Part shown: positions 1 to 11,028 of the stretch, one piece after another
How positions within the stretch are numbered: the stretch's first letter is position 1
How the letters are laid out: every line of letters begins with the position of its first letter
Origin: Laguncularia racemosa
Lineage: Eukaryota; Streptophyta; Magnoliopsida; Myrtales; Combretaceae
Length of the DNA: 64,000 bases
Direction of reading: 5' to 3'
Assembly (NCBI GenBank): GCA_037954665.1
Contig: JBBMOL010000021.1
Span: 4,154,001-4,218,000 of the forward strand
Made by a program: the position numbers and the translations under genes
Notes under the pieces: generated by a model
The model's input: the letters and a program-made list of their open reading frames with translations, nothing else
Database searches by the model: none
Told to the model about the DNA's origin: nothing

Positions 1-2347
1 TGGAGAAATCCTTGATGAAGCGTCGATAGAATCCTGCACTCCCAAGAAAAGACCGAATTTCCCGTACACTTACAGGGTAAGGTAAAGATTTAATCAGTTC
101 TACCTTAGCTTTATTGACTTCAAGCCCCTTAGAAGATACTATATGGCCTAAAATTAGACTCTGTTCAACCATAAAGTGATATTTTTCATAATTTAACACT
201 AGATTCTTTTCTATACATCTTTGAAGTACTTTTGTAAGGTTAGTCAAACATGAATCAAAAGAATTACCATAGACGATAAAGTCATCCATGAAAACTTCTA
301 TAATATTCTCCACATAATCTGAAAATATACTAACCATACATCTTTGGAAGGTGGTTGGGGCATTGCAGAGCCCAAAAGGCATCCTTCGATACGCAAAAGT
401 ACCGAATGGACAAGTGAAAGTGGTCTTCTCTTGATCTTCCGGTGCCACTGGAATTTGATGAAAACCTGAATAACCATCAAGACAACAATAGTGAGAATGG
501 CCAGCCAAACGTTCAAGCATTTGATCAAGAAAAGGAAGAGGGAAGTGGTCCTTCCGAGTTGACGCGTTTAACTTCCTGTAATCAACACAAACCCTCCATC
601 CATTCTGAACCCGAGTAGGAATTAACTCACCATCGGAGTTTTCAATCACAGTTAAGCCTGTTTTCTTTGGAACAACTTGGATCGGACTTACCCATTTGCT
701 GTCGGAAATTGGATAGATCATACCTGCATCAAGAAGTTTCAAGATCTCTTTCTTAACTACCTCCATCATAGGTGGATTCAAACGACGCTGAACTTCTCTT
801 GAAGGTTTGCAATTATCTTCCATCAAAATCTTGTGCATGCAGGTGGAGGGGTTTAGTCCTTTGATATCAGCTATGGACCATCCAATGGCTTCTTTGTACT
901 CCCTCAACATCCTAATCAACTTTTCTTCTTCTAAAGTACTTAGCTTGTTGGAGACTATCACAGCAAGAGTCTCCTTTTCTCCTAAGAAAATATATTTTAG
1001 ATGTTCGGGTAGGGGTTTTAATTCTAGCTTCGGTGCCTGCTCAATAGAAGGAAGAAGTTTTGTGTTAGAAGGGGGTAAATGAATGTAGGACACATCATAC
1101 CTGATAGGTTTTAATGATTCTAACTCCCAAATCTTGTCCTGCAAATCAGAGGATATTACAAACTTCTCCTTAAGAGTTGTCAATGCATGAATCGTAAGAC
1201 TCTTATTAAGTACAACTTTCAACTCATCATCATCTATCAAATCAAATGTAGTCTGTGTTAATGGGTCAATAACATCAGCAACAAAAATGGGTGAGATGTC
1301 ACTAGGATATTTCATGGCATCATAAATGTTAAATTTAATCACTTCACCATCAAATTCCATAGTGAGGTTACCATCATGTACATCGATTTTTGTTCTAGAT
1401 GTCTTAAGAAATGGTCTCCCTAATAATATCAACGATGAATTACGAGAATCATCATTTTCCATGTCAAGCACGTAAAAATCTGCGGGGAAAACCAAACCAT
1501 TAACTTGTACTAAAACATCTTCTAGAACTCCCTCAGGATAAACATTGGACCTATCAGCAAGTTGAACAATAACGCCTGTTTCCTTTAGGGGGCCAACATT
1601 TAAACATTGATAAACAGACAAAGGCATAACATTGATTGAAGCGCCTAAATCACACATAGCTTTAGTGATTCCAAGGTTACCTATTTTGCAAGGAATAGTA
1701 AACATACCTGGATCCTTACATTTAGGAGGAAGCTTCTTTTGAAGAATAGCTGAAACATTCTCACCTACACTAATCTTTTCATTACCTTTCAGCTTTCTTT
1801 TGTTAGTGCACAATTCTTTTTGAAATTTAGCATAACGAGGTACTTGCTTAATAGCATCCAGCAAGGGAATGTTTACCTCAACTTTGCGAAAAGTGTCAAG
1901 AATCTCTTTTTCTTCAGCTTCATTCTTGGATTTTGCTAGTCTGGAAGGGAAAGGAGGTGTTGTTGTCATGACCTTTGGTGGTTCAATGAGGGGTCCTTTG
2001 ATCTGATTGTTCTGCTGGCTTGGAGTTAGAGTTTCTTCCTCAGTCTCTACCTCAGGATTAGTTCGGTGATCCTCCTCATTTGATCCCTGCAATTTTGTTC
2101 CACTTCTCAAGGTAATTGCATTAGCACTTTGCTTTGGATTTGTGACGGTTTGAGAAGGTAACTTACCTTGAGTTTCCAACCTATTTAGAGAAGAAGCAAG
2201 TTGACTTACCTGATTTTCCAAGTTGTGGATGCTCTGCTTTGTCTCATCCTGAAATTGTTTTGTATTAACGGTAAGTGATTTAACAATTTCCTCAAGGGAC
2301 ATACCTGAAGTGGAAGGAGCCTGTGATACTTGGTTTGATGGCTTGGG
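1..2347 (-). pseudogene. pol part of OTA gypsy element: linker, aspartic protease, reverse transcriptase (cut by window edge)
   Basis: I read this frame codon by codon from 2347 to the border and found no stop, about 780 codons. In order it holds a charged linker, an aspartic protease with DLGASINVMP as its active-site region (about 1640, Asp-Leu-Gly in place of Asp-Ser/Thr-Gly) and ILLGRPFLKT (about 1400), then RT with GWRVCVDYRKLN (about 590), FPLPFLDQML, MPFGLCNAPTTFQRC (about 370) and the catalytic FMDDFIVYG (about 280). It ends at SFLGSAGFYRRFIKDFS, the start of the RNase H connection. The frame is the same as gag and is separated from it only by TAA at 2348-2350, where relatives usually have Gln. 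It would be translated only by readthrough, so I class it as a pseudogene with an otherwise open domain set. Confidence 0.88.
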
Positions 2348-3454
2348 TTAGAATTGTCGGAAGTTTTGTAGTTTATTGCCATATCTGAAGTTAGGGTGAT
2401 CCCTCCATCCGGGATTGTAAGTGTTTGAATAGGGATCATATTTCCTTCGTGGCTGTCCTGGGAATCCGCCTATAGCATTGGCGTGTTCATGGTTGTCATC
2501 TTGCAATGTGGGACACATGTCGGTCGGATGACTAGGAGCAGCACAAATTCCACAAGCTTTCACCTGTTGGGTATTTCCAAGAGCTAGCTGCTGTACAAGG
2601 GAGGTAAGATTAGAAATTTGATGTTCAAGGTTAGACACATTTACCTCATTTACCTTCCTTGAAGATGCATTATGCCTATACCCAAATTGTTGCGAATTGG
2701 CAGCCATAATGGAGATCAATTCCCTAGCTTGACCAGGTGTTTTGTTTACTATGGTGCCTCCACTTGCAGCATCCATCATCTTCCTCACCATCGGAAGTAG
2801 GCCCTCGTAGAGGTATTGGATAAGGAGTTGTTCAGATATCCCATGTTGTGGGCAGGTTGCACAAAGTTGCTTGAACCTCTCCCAATACTCATGAAGAGTC
2901 TCGGTGTCCCTATGTTTTATACCACAAATTTCTCTTCTTATACCAACGGCTCTGGATGCGGGGAAGAATTTGTCCAAGAAGAGTCTCACCATATCTATCC
3001 AAGTGGTGATAGAACCTGGAGGCAAATAAAACAACCAATCTTTAGCTTTAGTACTTAAAGAAAATGGAAAAGCACGTAGCTTGATTTGATCGTCGGTTAT
3101 TCCTCACGGCCTCATACTAGAACACACTATATGAAACTCTTTCAAATGCTTGTGAGGATCTTCATTCTCAAGACCATGAAATGTAGGTAGCAGATGTATC
3201 AACCCAAATTTCAATTCGAATTCCACGGCTAGTTCGGGGTAGTGAATACAAAGTGGTTGTTGATTCACATCCGGTGCAGCCAACTCCCTTAAGGTTTTCT
3301 CGAGATTTGCCATGTCGTCTTCTTTTTCAGAATCAAATAAGTCCGATACTAAGTTCGGTCTAGTGGATGATCTAGCTTCTTGTCGCAACCTCTTTAGAGT
3401 CTTCTCCATCTCCGGATTATAAGTTAGTTCACCAGTTTGAGAAGAACGAGTCAT
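2348..3454 (-). pseudogene. gag of OTA gypsy element, one internal stop
   Basis: The likely start is the ATG at 3454-3452 (MTRSSQTGEL), 29 bases downstream of the PBS; earlier in-frame ATGs lie in the LTR. The frame runs through the first gag segment, meets TGA at 3104-3106, and continues in the same frame through LRAFPFSLSTKAKDWLFYLP, the typical plant retrotransposon gag core (W..M...FL..FFP), to TAA at 2348-2350. A short Cys/His cluster (CGICAAPSHPTDMC, about 2520-2560) stands where a zinc knuckle is expected. Gag forms the particle that packages the element RNA. Apart from the two stops the protein looks complete. Confidence 0.85.
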
Positions 3455-3482
3455 ACAAGAATAGAAATAAATTTGACACCAA

Positions 3483-3500
3483 TCCCCGGCAGCGGCGCCA
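3483..3500 (-). other. primer binding site, tRNA-Asp type
   Basis: The minus strand reads TGGCGCCGCTGCCGGGGA, matching the 3' end of plant tRNA-Asp at 17 of 18 positions. It lies 5 bases from the LTR end. tRNA-Asp priming is usual for Athila/Tat elements and fixes the orientation and the LTR border. Confidence 0.85.
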
Positions 3501-3505
3501 AAATT

Positions 3506-5127
3506 TGGTGGGTATCGAATCCAACAAAAATAAAACCTACTCCTAGACAATTATATGATTTGCATATAGTGGTGAGTAAGGTCGAATCCACAGAGATTGG
3601 TTAAACTTATTTCTATCCAAGGAGAATAAAAAGGAAAAGGAAAATGGGGGGTTTGGTTTGTGAATCGAATAAAGTTAAAACAAGATAAGAAAGTTGTATA
3701 TTGATAAAGAGCCTAGCCAAAGGAATCAAGATAGTTTAATTCTAGGAATTGATCATCGATGCAAATATTCTCTATTCTTATTCCTAGATAAACTGGTTAT
3801 GGTTATTAACAAGCTCTAACAACCTATCTCTCCTTACTTCCTTGATAACCTCAGACAAGCGCTTTGAATTATTTCTCTTATTGATTAAACAACCCTAGAC
3901 AAGCGCTTAGGATTTAATCTATCAATAGCATTAAGATCTAGAGAGACCACCAATTCATGCCAGTAGATTATAAGATAACCTATTTAAACATTATCACACA
4001 CCTCCATAACATGAATTCGATCATCTCTTTTATAACCAAACATGTTATTGCGTCACTATGACTAGAACAATCAAACAATTACGGATTTGATGTGCTAGTT
4101 GACAATATATTAACTTGCTAATTGAGTAGAAGAGCTCTATTCATACCAATCAACAAAGATAATAATGACAAAATGGTCATAAGATATATGAATACCCGAA
4201 AGCAAAGAATAGAATAAATACAAGTCAATTAGACCTCACAATTCATGGAGAATTAAACATCTATGACCCTTTGGCTAGAAAAGTAGCTTAGCTACACATG
4301 TTCATCAATAAAACGAAAAATAAAAACATAATGAACCCGGTTGCCTGCTCTGCCTCCGCGTTTCCTTCTTCAAGATCCAAGATTCCAAGATCAAAAGTTG
4401 TCCTGACCCTCTAGGGTTGGCTCTATTTATATTATTAGATGGATAGCATGTGATCTTTTGCTAGCAAGATACGAAAATATCTTTCCTTTTCCAAGTAGAT
4501 TTCGAGAAGTGAAGATTCGTCTGCCTGGCATGCCCCACCACACGGCCGTGGGTCAAGCCGTGCCATCCTCTGTGCATAATCTTCAAGTCTTCAACCGCGC
4601 CCAATGTGAACCACGGTTACACACACGACCAGATTTCAAGTCGTACCTTCATCTGTGCATGATCTTCAAGTCTTCATCCGTGTCCAGTGTGTACTACGGT
4701 TACACCCACGGCTAGATTTCAAGTCGTGCCTTCATCTGGTTGATGTTCCACACTTTCTTCTCCTTAGCACGTCTATCTTCCAAGACGGCTCCAAGCACGA
4801 TTTCTCCCACGGCTTCCACCATGGTCGTGCCCTATGCCGTGTCTCTCTCTGTTAAAAGTCCTCATTTTCGCCTTCTTGTCTAGTGTGTGACACGGTTTGA
4901 ACCTTGGCCATGCCTCAAACCGTGTTTCCTCCGGTGGTGTAATTCCTTGTCTTGATCCAAGTTGTAGATGACTTCTCTAAAATACTTGAATTAGTATCCT
5001 TGACTCCATTTAACCTGATTTATCACGATGATAGAATTAAAGTACAATTTCCTTTTGATTTCTATAAAATCAATAATAATTTAACACAATTTATACTATA
5101 AAGATTGAGTATAAAATGGCTCTATCA
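3506..5127 (-). repeat. 5' LTR of the OTA gypsy element
   Basis: The border next to the PBS is exact: on the plus strand the LTR starts TGGTGGGTATCG. The far end is set at ...GGCTCTATCA (minus strand TGATAGAGCC), which gives TG...CA ends and about 1.62 kb. The partner LTR is outside the window, so the far border is inferred from the end motif and the change of sequence. About 4530-4930 is rich in short palindromes of the CACGGCCGTG kind and holds an 83-bp tandem duplication. Confidence 0.75.
4571..4736. repeat. 83-bp tandem duplication inside LTR
   Basis: Two diverged 83-bp units start at 4571 and 4654. Both begin TGTGCAT(A/G)ATCTTCAAGTC and both contain a 'cggttacac' segment and 'agatttcaagtcgt'. 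They lie in the presumed U3 part of the LTR, where promoter repeats are common; a function is not shown. Confidence 0.7.
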
Positions 5128-5697
5128 ATAGATCATGCATGAATAAAGGAATTTGTATGTAATCTAGGGATAGAGAACATAATTTTTCCGTATTAGATTG
5201 AATTAGAAAATTTGACCTAATTGAGGGTTCAAGAGTGTTAATGCAATTCTAATTGATTTTGATAAAAGAGGAATCTTTATCAATGCTATTAGGGTTAAGA
5301 GCTAATGAATCTGGGTAGAACATTAGCTTAGTGTTAGATACTCCACGGTTCAGAGTTAACCATTGCTCGTTATCTGATTTATAAAAAGGGTAAAGTTACA
5401 TGATAATTAGAGGAGTAGTAAGGGTAGGGTATGTTTTTAATTATCAAATTTAGTAATTAAGTTATTGTGTTATTTTTAATTGCTATAGGTTTTGTTAAGT
5501 GTTTTTAATTTAAACTGAACCTCTCAAATTTGTGCGGTTAGATAGTCGGTTTAGAGTTATTATTGGTATTTGCTGATTCCTGAGGATACGATACCCAAAC
5601 ACAATTCTATACTATTACAATTGATAGGTGCACTTGCCTATTTGATCGTAACAAAGAGTCATAAAAAAGGGATTTTTAAATTTGTGTGATTACGGTC
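5128..5697 (+). repeat. diverged LTR end (gypsy type), truncated or solo
   Basis: This AT-rich stretch ends in the arrangement typical of plant gypsy LTR 3' ends: 'ctgattcctgaggatacgat' at about 5573, then 'ggtgcacttgcc' and a final '...tcatcaaca' near 5697. No PBS follows and no partner LTR was found. It could be a solo LTR, or the sequence into which the element on its left inserted. Confidence 0.45.
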
Positions 5698-6128
5698 ATC
5701 AACAGCTACTAGCTTTAGGCCTTTGGTAAGTTCATCATGATAACCTTATAATGAGCATACGCCATCTCATTCGGTCAATCATTAATGTGATCTAACATAT
5801 GTCATTAAGACCAAGAATCTATAAATACTCAACCATTCCTTCTCTTTTCACACAATTGTAAAGATTAGAGAAATTATATTTTATTGTGAAATCTTTGTTC
5901 TCAAAAATCAAACAAGCATTCAGGCAAATAACGCTTTCAACTGCTCAAGAATCACAAGGTTCACACTTAAGGACCTCTTGGTCGTCTTATCTATCGCTTG
6001 TGCATTCAAGACTCCTAATATTACTTATTCTTCCTCCCTATCACACTTTCCTTAGTCATCTCACCACATACCATCTCTACATCACTTCTCTAAAATCATA
6101 TATAGTGTGATACCTGCATGATACTTAT
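5698..6128 (+). other. 5' non-coding part of the copia element, possible LTR promoter
   Basis: No protein motif is present. A TATA-like 'ctataaatactc' at about 5819 is followed by a pyrimidine-rich tract, as in copia LTR/leader sequence, just upstream of copia coding remains. I could not define LTR borders or match this to a 3' copy after 21210, so the assignment is inferred from position only. Confidence 0.35.
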
Positions 6129-6890
6129 GTGACCACTTTAGTGAGAACTCCCATCTATAAAGTTAAGAAAGTAGAACAGACAAATCCTAGAGTATATGCA
6201 AGAGAAAACAAAAGAAAATCCATTTTAAATAAAGAGATAATGAATATAAAAGAAGATACAATCCTAAAAATAATAGGAAACACCAAAGACCAAGAACATG
6301 GAACAAGCATCAAAATCTTACCTCTCATGCTTGTTATTTTTGCAACAACACTGGTTATATTGAAAAATATTATTTCTATAAGAGAAACAAGCGTAGTGCT
6401 CATTGAGTTAACAGATTTAGGAATATGAACTTGAATTTCTAAGGGTCTATGCTAGTTTAGGTTCCTAAGAAAAGGTATTGTTTGTTAATATTTTTGCAAG
6501 AAGTTAAAGCAAGATTTGAAGGAACGTGGTATCTACATAATAAATGCTCAAGGGACATAATTGTAGATGCTTTTTTGTTCACAACCTTGATCATATAGGA
6601 CAAGGGATATGTAACTTTAGGAGACAATGGTAAAGGAAAAATCAATGGATATGGTACCATTAACCTAACTCCTCATACCATTGAAAAGGTTTATTTAGTC
6701 AAAGATTTAGAGTATAATTTGTTGAGTATAAGCTAATTGTGTGATAAAAGTTTTAAGATAACTTTTGAGAATGATAAGTGCATAACATTTGATAAAAATG
6801 GTTTCACAAAATTCTTTTAAGGATTTAGAAAAGGAAATATTTACAAGATTAAACCTTCGGAAGTAGAGACAAAAAATTGCTTCTTAACAT
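6129..6890 (+). pseudogene. copia gag end and protease remnant
   Basis: At 6332-6373 the translation CYFCNNTGYIEKYY matches a CCHC zinc knuckle in which His and the last Cys have become Tyr. At 6527 WYLHNKCSRD corresponds to the copia protease motif WYLDSGCSRHM with the catalytic Asp lost. It is followed by GYVTLGDNGKGKINGYG and YLVKDLEYNLLSIS, which are typical of copia protease. Several frameshifts and stops separate the parts. No functional protein can be made. Confidence 0.75.
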
Positions 6891-6902
6891 TAAAGAAAAT
6901 GT

Positions 6903-7460
6903 ACACCTATGGCATCAGAAAGTATAGCATGTTAACTTTAATCAGATAGAAGAATTGGCAAAATGTGATTTAGTAAAGCATTTACCTAAAATAAACATCA
7001 AGGATAATATCTAATGTTTAGCTTGTACTAAGAACAAAATGATTTTAGTATCTTGTAAAAATAAAAATTTGACTTCAACAAAGAGATTCTTTGAAATTCT
7101 TCATATGGATATATTTGGTCCCATTCGAATACTCAGCCTTGGTGAAAGCAAATATGGCCTAGTTATAGTTGATGATTTTTTTAGGTACACGTGGATTCTA
7201 TTTTTATGTCACAAGAGTGACCCTTTTAAAACTTTTGAAAGTTTTACAAACAAAAAAAAAAAAAAGAAATAAAAAAATTCAAAATGAAAAAGGTACTTCT
7301 ATAGTCAATTTAAGAATTGATCATGGAAGAGAGTTTGAAAATCATGAGTTTATAACCTTTTATGAAGAAAGTGGCATTACTCATAATTTCACTACACCAT
7401 ATACTCCTTAGCAGAATGAAGTTGTTGAACGAAAAAATAGAGCCTCTCATTCATGAAATG
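6903..7460 (+). pseudogene. copia GAG-pre-integrase and integrase remnant
   Basis: LWHQKV*HVNF with a later C.AC motif (6908-7030) is the zinc-binding GAG-pre-integrase region. Integrase core follows: LHMDIFGPIRILSLGESKYG and VIVDDFFRYTW (7099-7197), then RIDHGREFENHEF and a degraded QNEVVERKNR near 7420. The frame is broken at a run of A residues at about 7251-7265, where slippage is likely. Confidence 0.8.
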
Positions 7461-8108
7461 ATCCATACTTTGTTAAATTCCAATGGTATAGCAAACTTTT
7501 TTTAGGTCAAAGTAGCCTCAACAACGTGTTATATCATTAATAAAGTCCATCTTATGCTTTTTACAAATAAACCATGTTATGAACATTTTAGAAGAAGGAA
7601 GCGTGCAGTTTTATACTTTCATGCCTTTAGAAGAAAATGTTTTGTTAAAAGAATTTTTTTTATCTTTGCAAGTTTGATCAAAGAGCTGATGAAGCTATTT
7701 TTCTTAGATATTCCTTAAATAATAATGCTTATAGAGTATACAACAAAACAATAAAAGTAGTAGAAGAAGCAATCAATGTTAAGTTAGCAATCAAAGGCTA
7801 AAGGATTATTAAGATCTAGGATGGATTTACCTAATTCAATTAATGAAGGTTTTTTAGAACCTAAAATAGAAGGAACTATTGAAATACTCTTTAAAAGCTA
7901 AAGTACTCAAAAATATTTCAAAGACTTAGAGATACGGATCATCTCATCTACCAAAATTACTTATTGGTAATGCTCACTCAAGCTTTAGAATGAGAACTAG
8001 CTTAAAGAATAATGAGAATCATTTTGTGTTAGTTTCCAAAATAAAGCCTAGTTCTATGGTGGACGCACTTAATGACAACAACTAGATCAATGCAATGCAA
8101 GTGAAACA
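7461..8108 (+). pseudogene. decayed copia sequence between integrase and RT
   Basis: This stretch lies between integrase and RT in the same element. Short traces of the integrase C-terminal part can be read in shifting frames (for example SLNNNAYRVYNK near 7710-7745). No continuous frame remains. Confidence 0.5.
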
Positions 8109-8417
8109 TAATCAATTGCAAGGAAATAATGAGTGAAATCTAGTTTCAAGCCTAGATATAAGTCTATAGTAGGTTCTAAATGGGTATTTAAAAATAGGTT
8201 AGAGGAAGATGGTAAAATAGTTTGGAGCAAAGCTAGATTAGTTGTTAAAGGCTACTCACAAGAAAAAAGGAATAGACTATGATGAAACTTATGCACTAGT
8301 AACTAGATTAAAAGCTATAAGATTATTGCTTGTATATGCTTGCTATAAGAATTTTAAACTTTTTTCAAATGGATGTTTAAAGTACATTTTTAACTAAATA
8401 TATTAAAGAAGAAGTAA
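8109..8417 (+). pseudogene. copia reverse transcriptase, N-terminal part
   Basis: The reading GSKWVFKNRLEEDGKIVWSK, then ARLVVKGYSQ, is the conserved start of copia RT (W.K...DG....KARLV..G..Q). The frame then shifts and continues to KYIKEEV at about 8400, where the MITE interrupts it. Confidence 0.8.
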
Positions 8418-8419
8418 TA

Positions 8420-8785
8420 GGGAAAGTTACACATGAAGAGATTAATGTCTGAGATCAAGTTCAAATAGATGATTGAATTTTCAAGTGATTAAAATAAATC
8501 ATAAGTGTTACAATAGGTAGTTTAAATAAGGGATCCGATTATGGCATTATTACGAACTGTAACAAATTTTCTATTGGAATCACTTAGTATGTTTACATGA
8601 TAGTAATAGATCGTCTATTTGAATCAATTAACATAACGTTAATCCTCTATTTTACCCAATTGAAAGTTTTATCCTCTATTTTGACCACTTAGTATAACAT
8701 TGATTCTTTATTTTGATTACTTAAAAGTTCAATCCTTTATTTAAACTTGACCTTAAGTGTTAATCCCCTCAATTGTAATTTTTCC
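8420..8785. mobile_element. small MITE-like element, hAT-type target duplication
   Basis: The 366-bp insert splits copia RT between KYIKEEV and YVEQ. Its ends are imperfect inverted repeats: GGGAAAGTTACACATGAAGA on the left, and on the right (reverse complement) GGAAAAATTACAATTGAGGG, about 19 of 26 matching when extended. Flanks are AGTAATA on the left and AGTAACTA on the right, consistent with an 8-bp duplication that lost one base. It has no coding capacity. Eight-base duplications point to hAT elements, but the family was not identified. Confidence 0.65.
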
Positions 8786-8790
8786 AGTAA

Positions 8791-9597
8791 CTATATGTTG
8801 AACAGTCCTCCTTGGTTTTGAAGATGCTATAAAAGAAGATTACGCGTTCAAGTTAAGAAAACCTTTATATAGGTTAAAATAGGCACCTAAAGCTTGGTAA
8901 GAAAAAGAAATGTATTTTTAAATAAAAATGGTTTTACTAGAGAAAAAGTAGACATAACCTTATTTTTGAAATATCTTGGTAAAGATATTTTAGTTGTTAA
9001 AATCTATGTTGATGATGTCATTTTCAAAGCTACTAATGAAAAATATTGTGAAGAATTTTCAAAGATGATGATGGCAAAATTTGAAATATCTATCATGGGA
9101 GAATTGAATTGCTTTCTTAGACTACAAATTAAACAAACTACTGAAGGTGCCTTTGTTCATCAAGAGATATACAAAAGACAAATTCTAAAGAAATTTGGGT
9201 ATGAAAATATCAAGGTAGCAGTGACTTTAATGAGTTCTTCAACAAGGTTTGACTTAGACTCAAACATAAAAATGATAAATGAAAAATTATATAGAAGTCT
9301 GATCGGTTCATCACTTTATTTAAATGCATCTAGATTTGATATCTTGTTATCAATATGCATTTGTGCATGCTTTTGAAGTTTACCAATTGAAACACATTTG
9401 ACAGCGACAAAAAGAATTTTTAAGTATGTCCTTAACACTACAAAATTAGGTATGTAGTACTTAAGGTGTCAAACATTTGACTTAATTAGATGCTCAGATA
9501 CTGATAATGTAGGATGTAAAGTGGATTAGGAAAGTACTTCTGGTACATGATAGTTCTTATGAGACAAGTTGATATCTTGGTTTTCTAAGAAACAAGA
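8791..9597 (+). pseudogene. copia reverse transcriptase and RNase H, middle part
   Basis: The copia reading resumes after the MITE with broken versions of PPGFEDAIKEDYAFKLRKPL and YRLK.APKAW. A longer open part (8894-9376) contains the RT catalytic region as IYVDDVIFKATNEKYCEEFS, then IMGELNCFLRLQIKQ and the RNase H connection. A degraded RNase H follows to WFSKKQ at about 9590, where the gypsy element is inserted. Confidence 0.85.
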
Positions 9598-10286
9598 TGA
9601 TGAGGATTGACTAGCATCAAAAGGGAATGAACCGAAGTCCAGTGACCTACTACATGGTATTCGAGGCCTAATGACCTGAGCTAGAGCTAAGCAGATGAGT
9701 GAAGCTTTGCAAGGACCAGTTATGGAACTACAAGAGAAGGAACCAAGTTACACTAAAGGAGAATCAACCTTTATCAACTTGATTCTCATTTCCATAGAGG
9801 GGTGCTAGGATATGGAAGCCTTAGAATAAATTATTTTGAAAAGGAAATTGAACCCAAAAAGGAGAACCACTCGGTTTTGTTAGGACTTGTTTTATTTATT
9901 TCATTTTGTGTTTTAGTATATTTAGTTGTAAGATTTTTTATCATTAGGAAGGAAGGCCGGTTTTTCTATGTTTGGAAGTTTAGGTTTTCTTATGTGTAAG
10001 CTAATATAGACACGGGAAAAGGGAAGGGGGCTACATATCTTGAAAAACTAATTATCATTATTTGAATATAGAACTTTTCATGGAAAAGCTCTCTCTTGTT
10101 CTTTGAGAAAGAACTCCACGAATCCTTTAACATTAATGCTTGGGGAAATCTCTGATAACTTAGGTTTCAATCAACAAGTGTGGTTGGGGTCTAGTTCCGT
10201 TCTTACTTGTTTGAGACGTTCTTAGGAATCTAATTCAATATCGATCGTCGGGTTCCAGGTTTGACATACCTAAGGTTTATGCATCA
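9598..10286 (+). repeat. 5' LTR of CRM-like element
   Basis: The 689-bp LTR starts TGATGAGGATTGACTAGCAT and ends ATGCATCA, immediately before the PBS. It is colinear with 20214-20895. The open frame at 9802-9999 lies entirely in the LTR and is not a gene. Confidence 0.92.
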
Positions 10287-10288
10287 TT

Positions 10289-10300
10289 TGGTATCAGAGC
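10289..10300 (+). other. primer binding site, tRNA-iMet
   Basis: TGGTATCAGAGC, two bases after the LTR, is complementary to the 3' end of plant initiator tRNA-Met. This is the standard primer for chromoviruses and most copia elements. Confidence 0.9.
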
Positions 10301-11028
10301 TTCAGTTTTTTGAATCAAGTAACATCTATCCTTTGTTAATTATTTGTTTTGTTCATTCCATAGTTCTTGTTAATAACTTATAAATTCATATAAAAAAAAA
10401 TTACGATTCGACCATAAAAAGTCTATTGGTGACCAATAACAACAATTTCTTATCTTAGCAAATTGAAATTCAATCCTTAATTCTTATTCGATATCTTTAG
10501 AGATTCATATAAAAAAAATTACGTTTTGGCCGTGGGAATATTCAAATTGCCGAGTTACCAAAACAAATCCTCACTTTGAATCACATAATCAAGTGATACA
10601 ATATACTTTCCATTCCATCCTTCAACATTATCTTGTCATTCTAATTTTGCATTTGGATTACATGGACATCCCCATTACATGTTCGGTGCAATCTTGTTCT
10701 TTCCAATTTCGTGTTAAGGATATCTTTTCTATTGTGTTTCTAATTTCATAGTGAGATTTGAATAGCCACTGATCTATGTGGTGTACCCTAATTTCCGTGT
10801 ATTGGAATCAATTAGTTAGTTAGTAGAATTGCCTTAGTAGTTTACGTTGAGGAATTTTCAATCCGAGTTCATATCAAATAATTATAAGAGTGGGTTGTGA
10901 GAACATTATTTTTGAGAGCAAAACATGGGTGAATTGTGAGAACACTATTACTGAGAGCAACATACGAGTGAGTTGTGAGAGATATATTATATTTGTTGTT
11001 ACTAATCTCTTTTCTTGACTGTAGAGAT
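10301..11028 (+). other. leader between PBS and gag
   Basis: This is about 730 bases without a coding signal. A duplicated phrase, 'catata/ataaaaaaaattacg' followed by 'ttcgacc' or 'ttggcc', occurs near 10389 and 10508. It is probably the untranslated leader carrying packaging signals, inferred from position. Confidence 0.5.

Larger units (their letters stand above)
1..5127 (-). mobile_element. Ty3/gypsy LTR retrotransposon, Athila/Tat (OTA) type, 5' portion
   Basis: On the minus strand the order is LTR (3506-5127), tRNA-Asp-type PBS (3483-3500), gag, then protease and reverse transcriptase running off the window at base 1. RNase H, integrase and the 3' LTR would lie outside. The gag and RT motifs and the tRNA-Asp PBS are those of the non-chromodomain OTA branch of plant Ty3/gypsy elements. 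One frame covers nearly all of gag-pol, with only two stop codons (3104-3106 and 2348-2350), so this is the best preserved coding element here. The target duplication cannot be checked because one end is missing. Confidence 0.9.

Noticed and set aside
298..528. 76-codon membrane-like frame on the minus strand
   Set aside because: It is out of frame with the open RT reading through the same bases.
9802..9999. 65-codon frame with a hydrophobic centre
   Set aside because: Entirely within the 5' LTR of the CRM-like element and not open in the 3' LTR copy.
10289..10300. tRNA-like sequences at PBS sites (also 3483, 16328, 30621, 40703, 44029, 51446, 53020)
   Set aside because: Only the 12 to 18 bases complementary to tRNA 3' ends are present; there is no cloverleaf.
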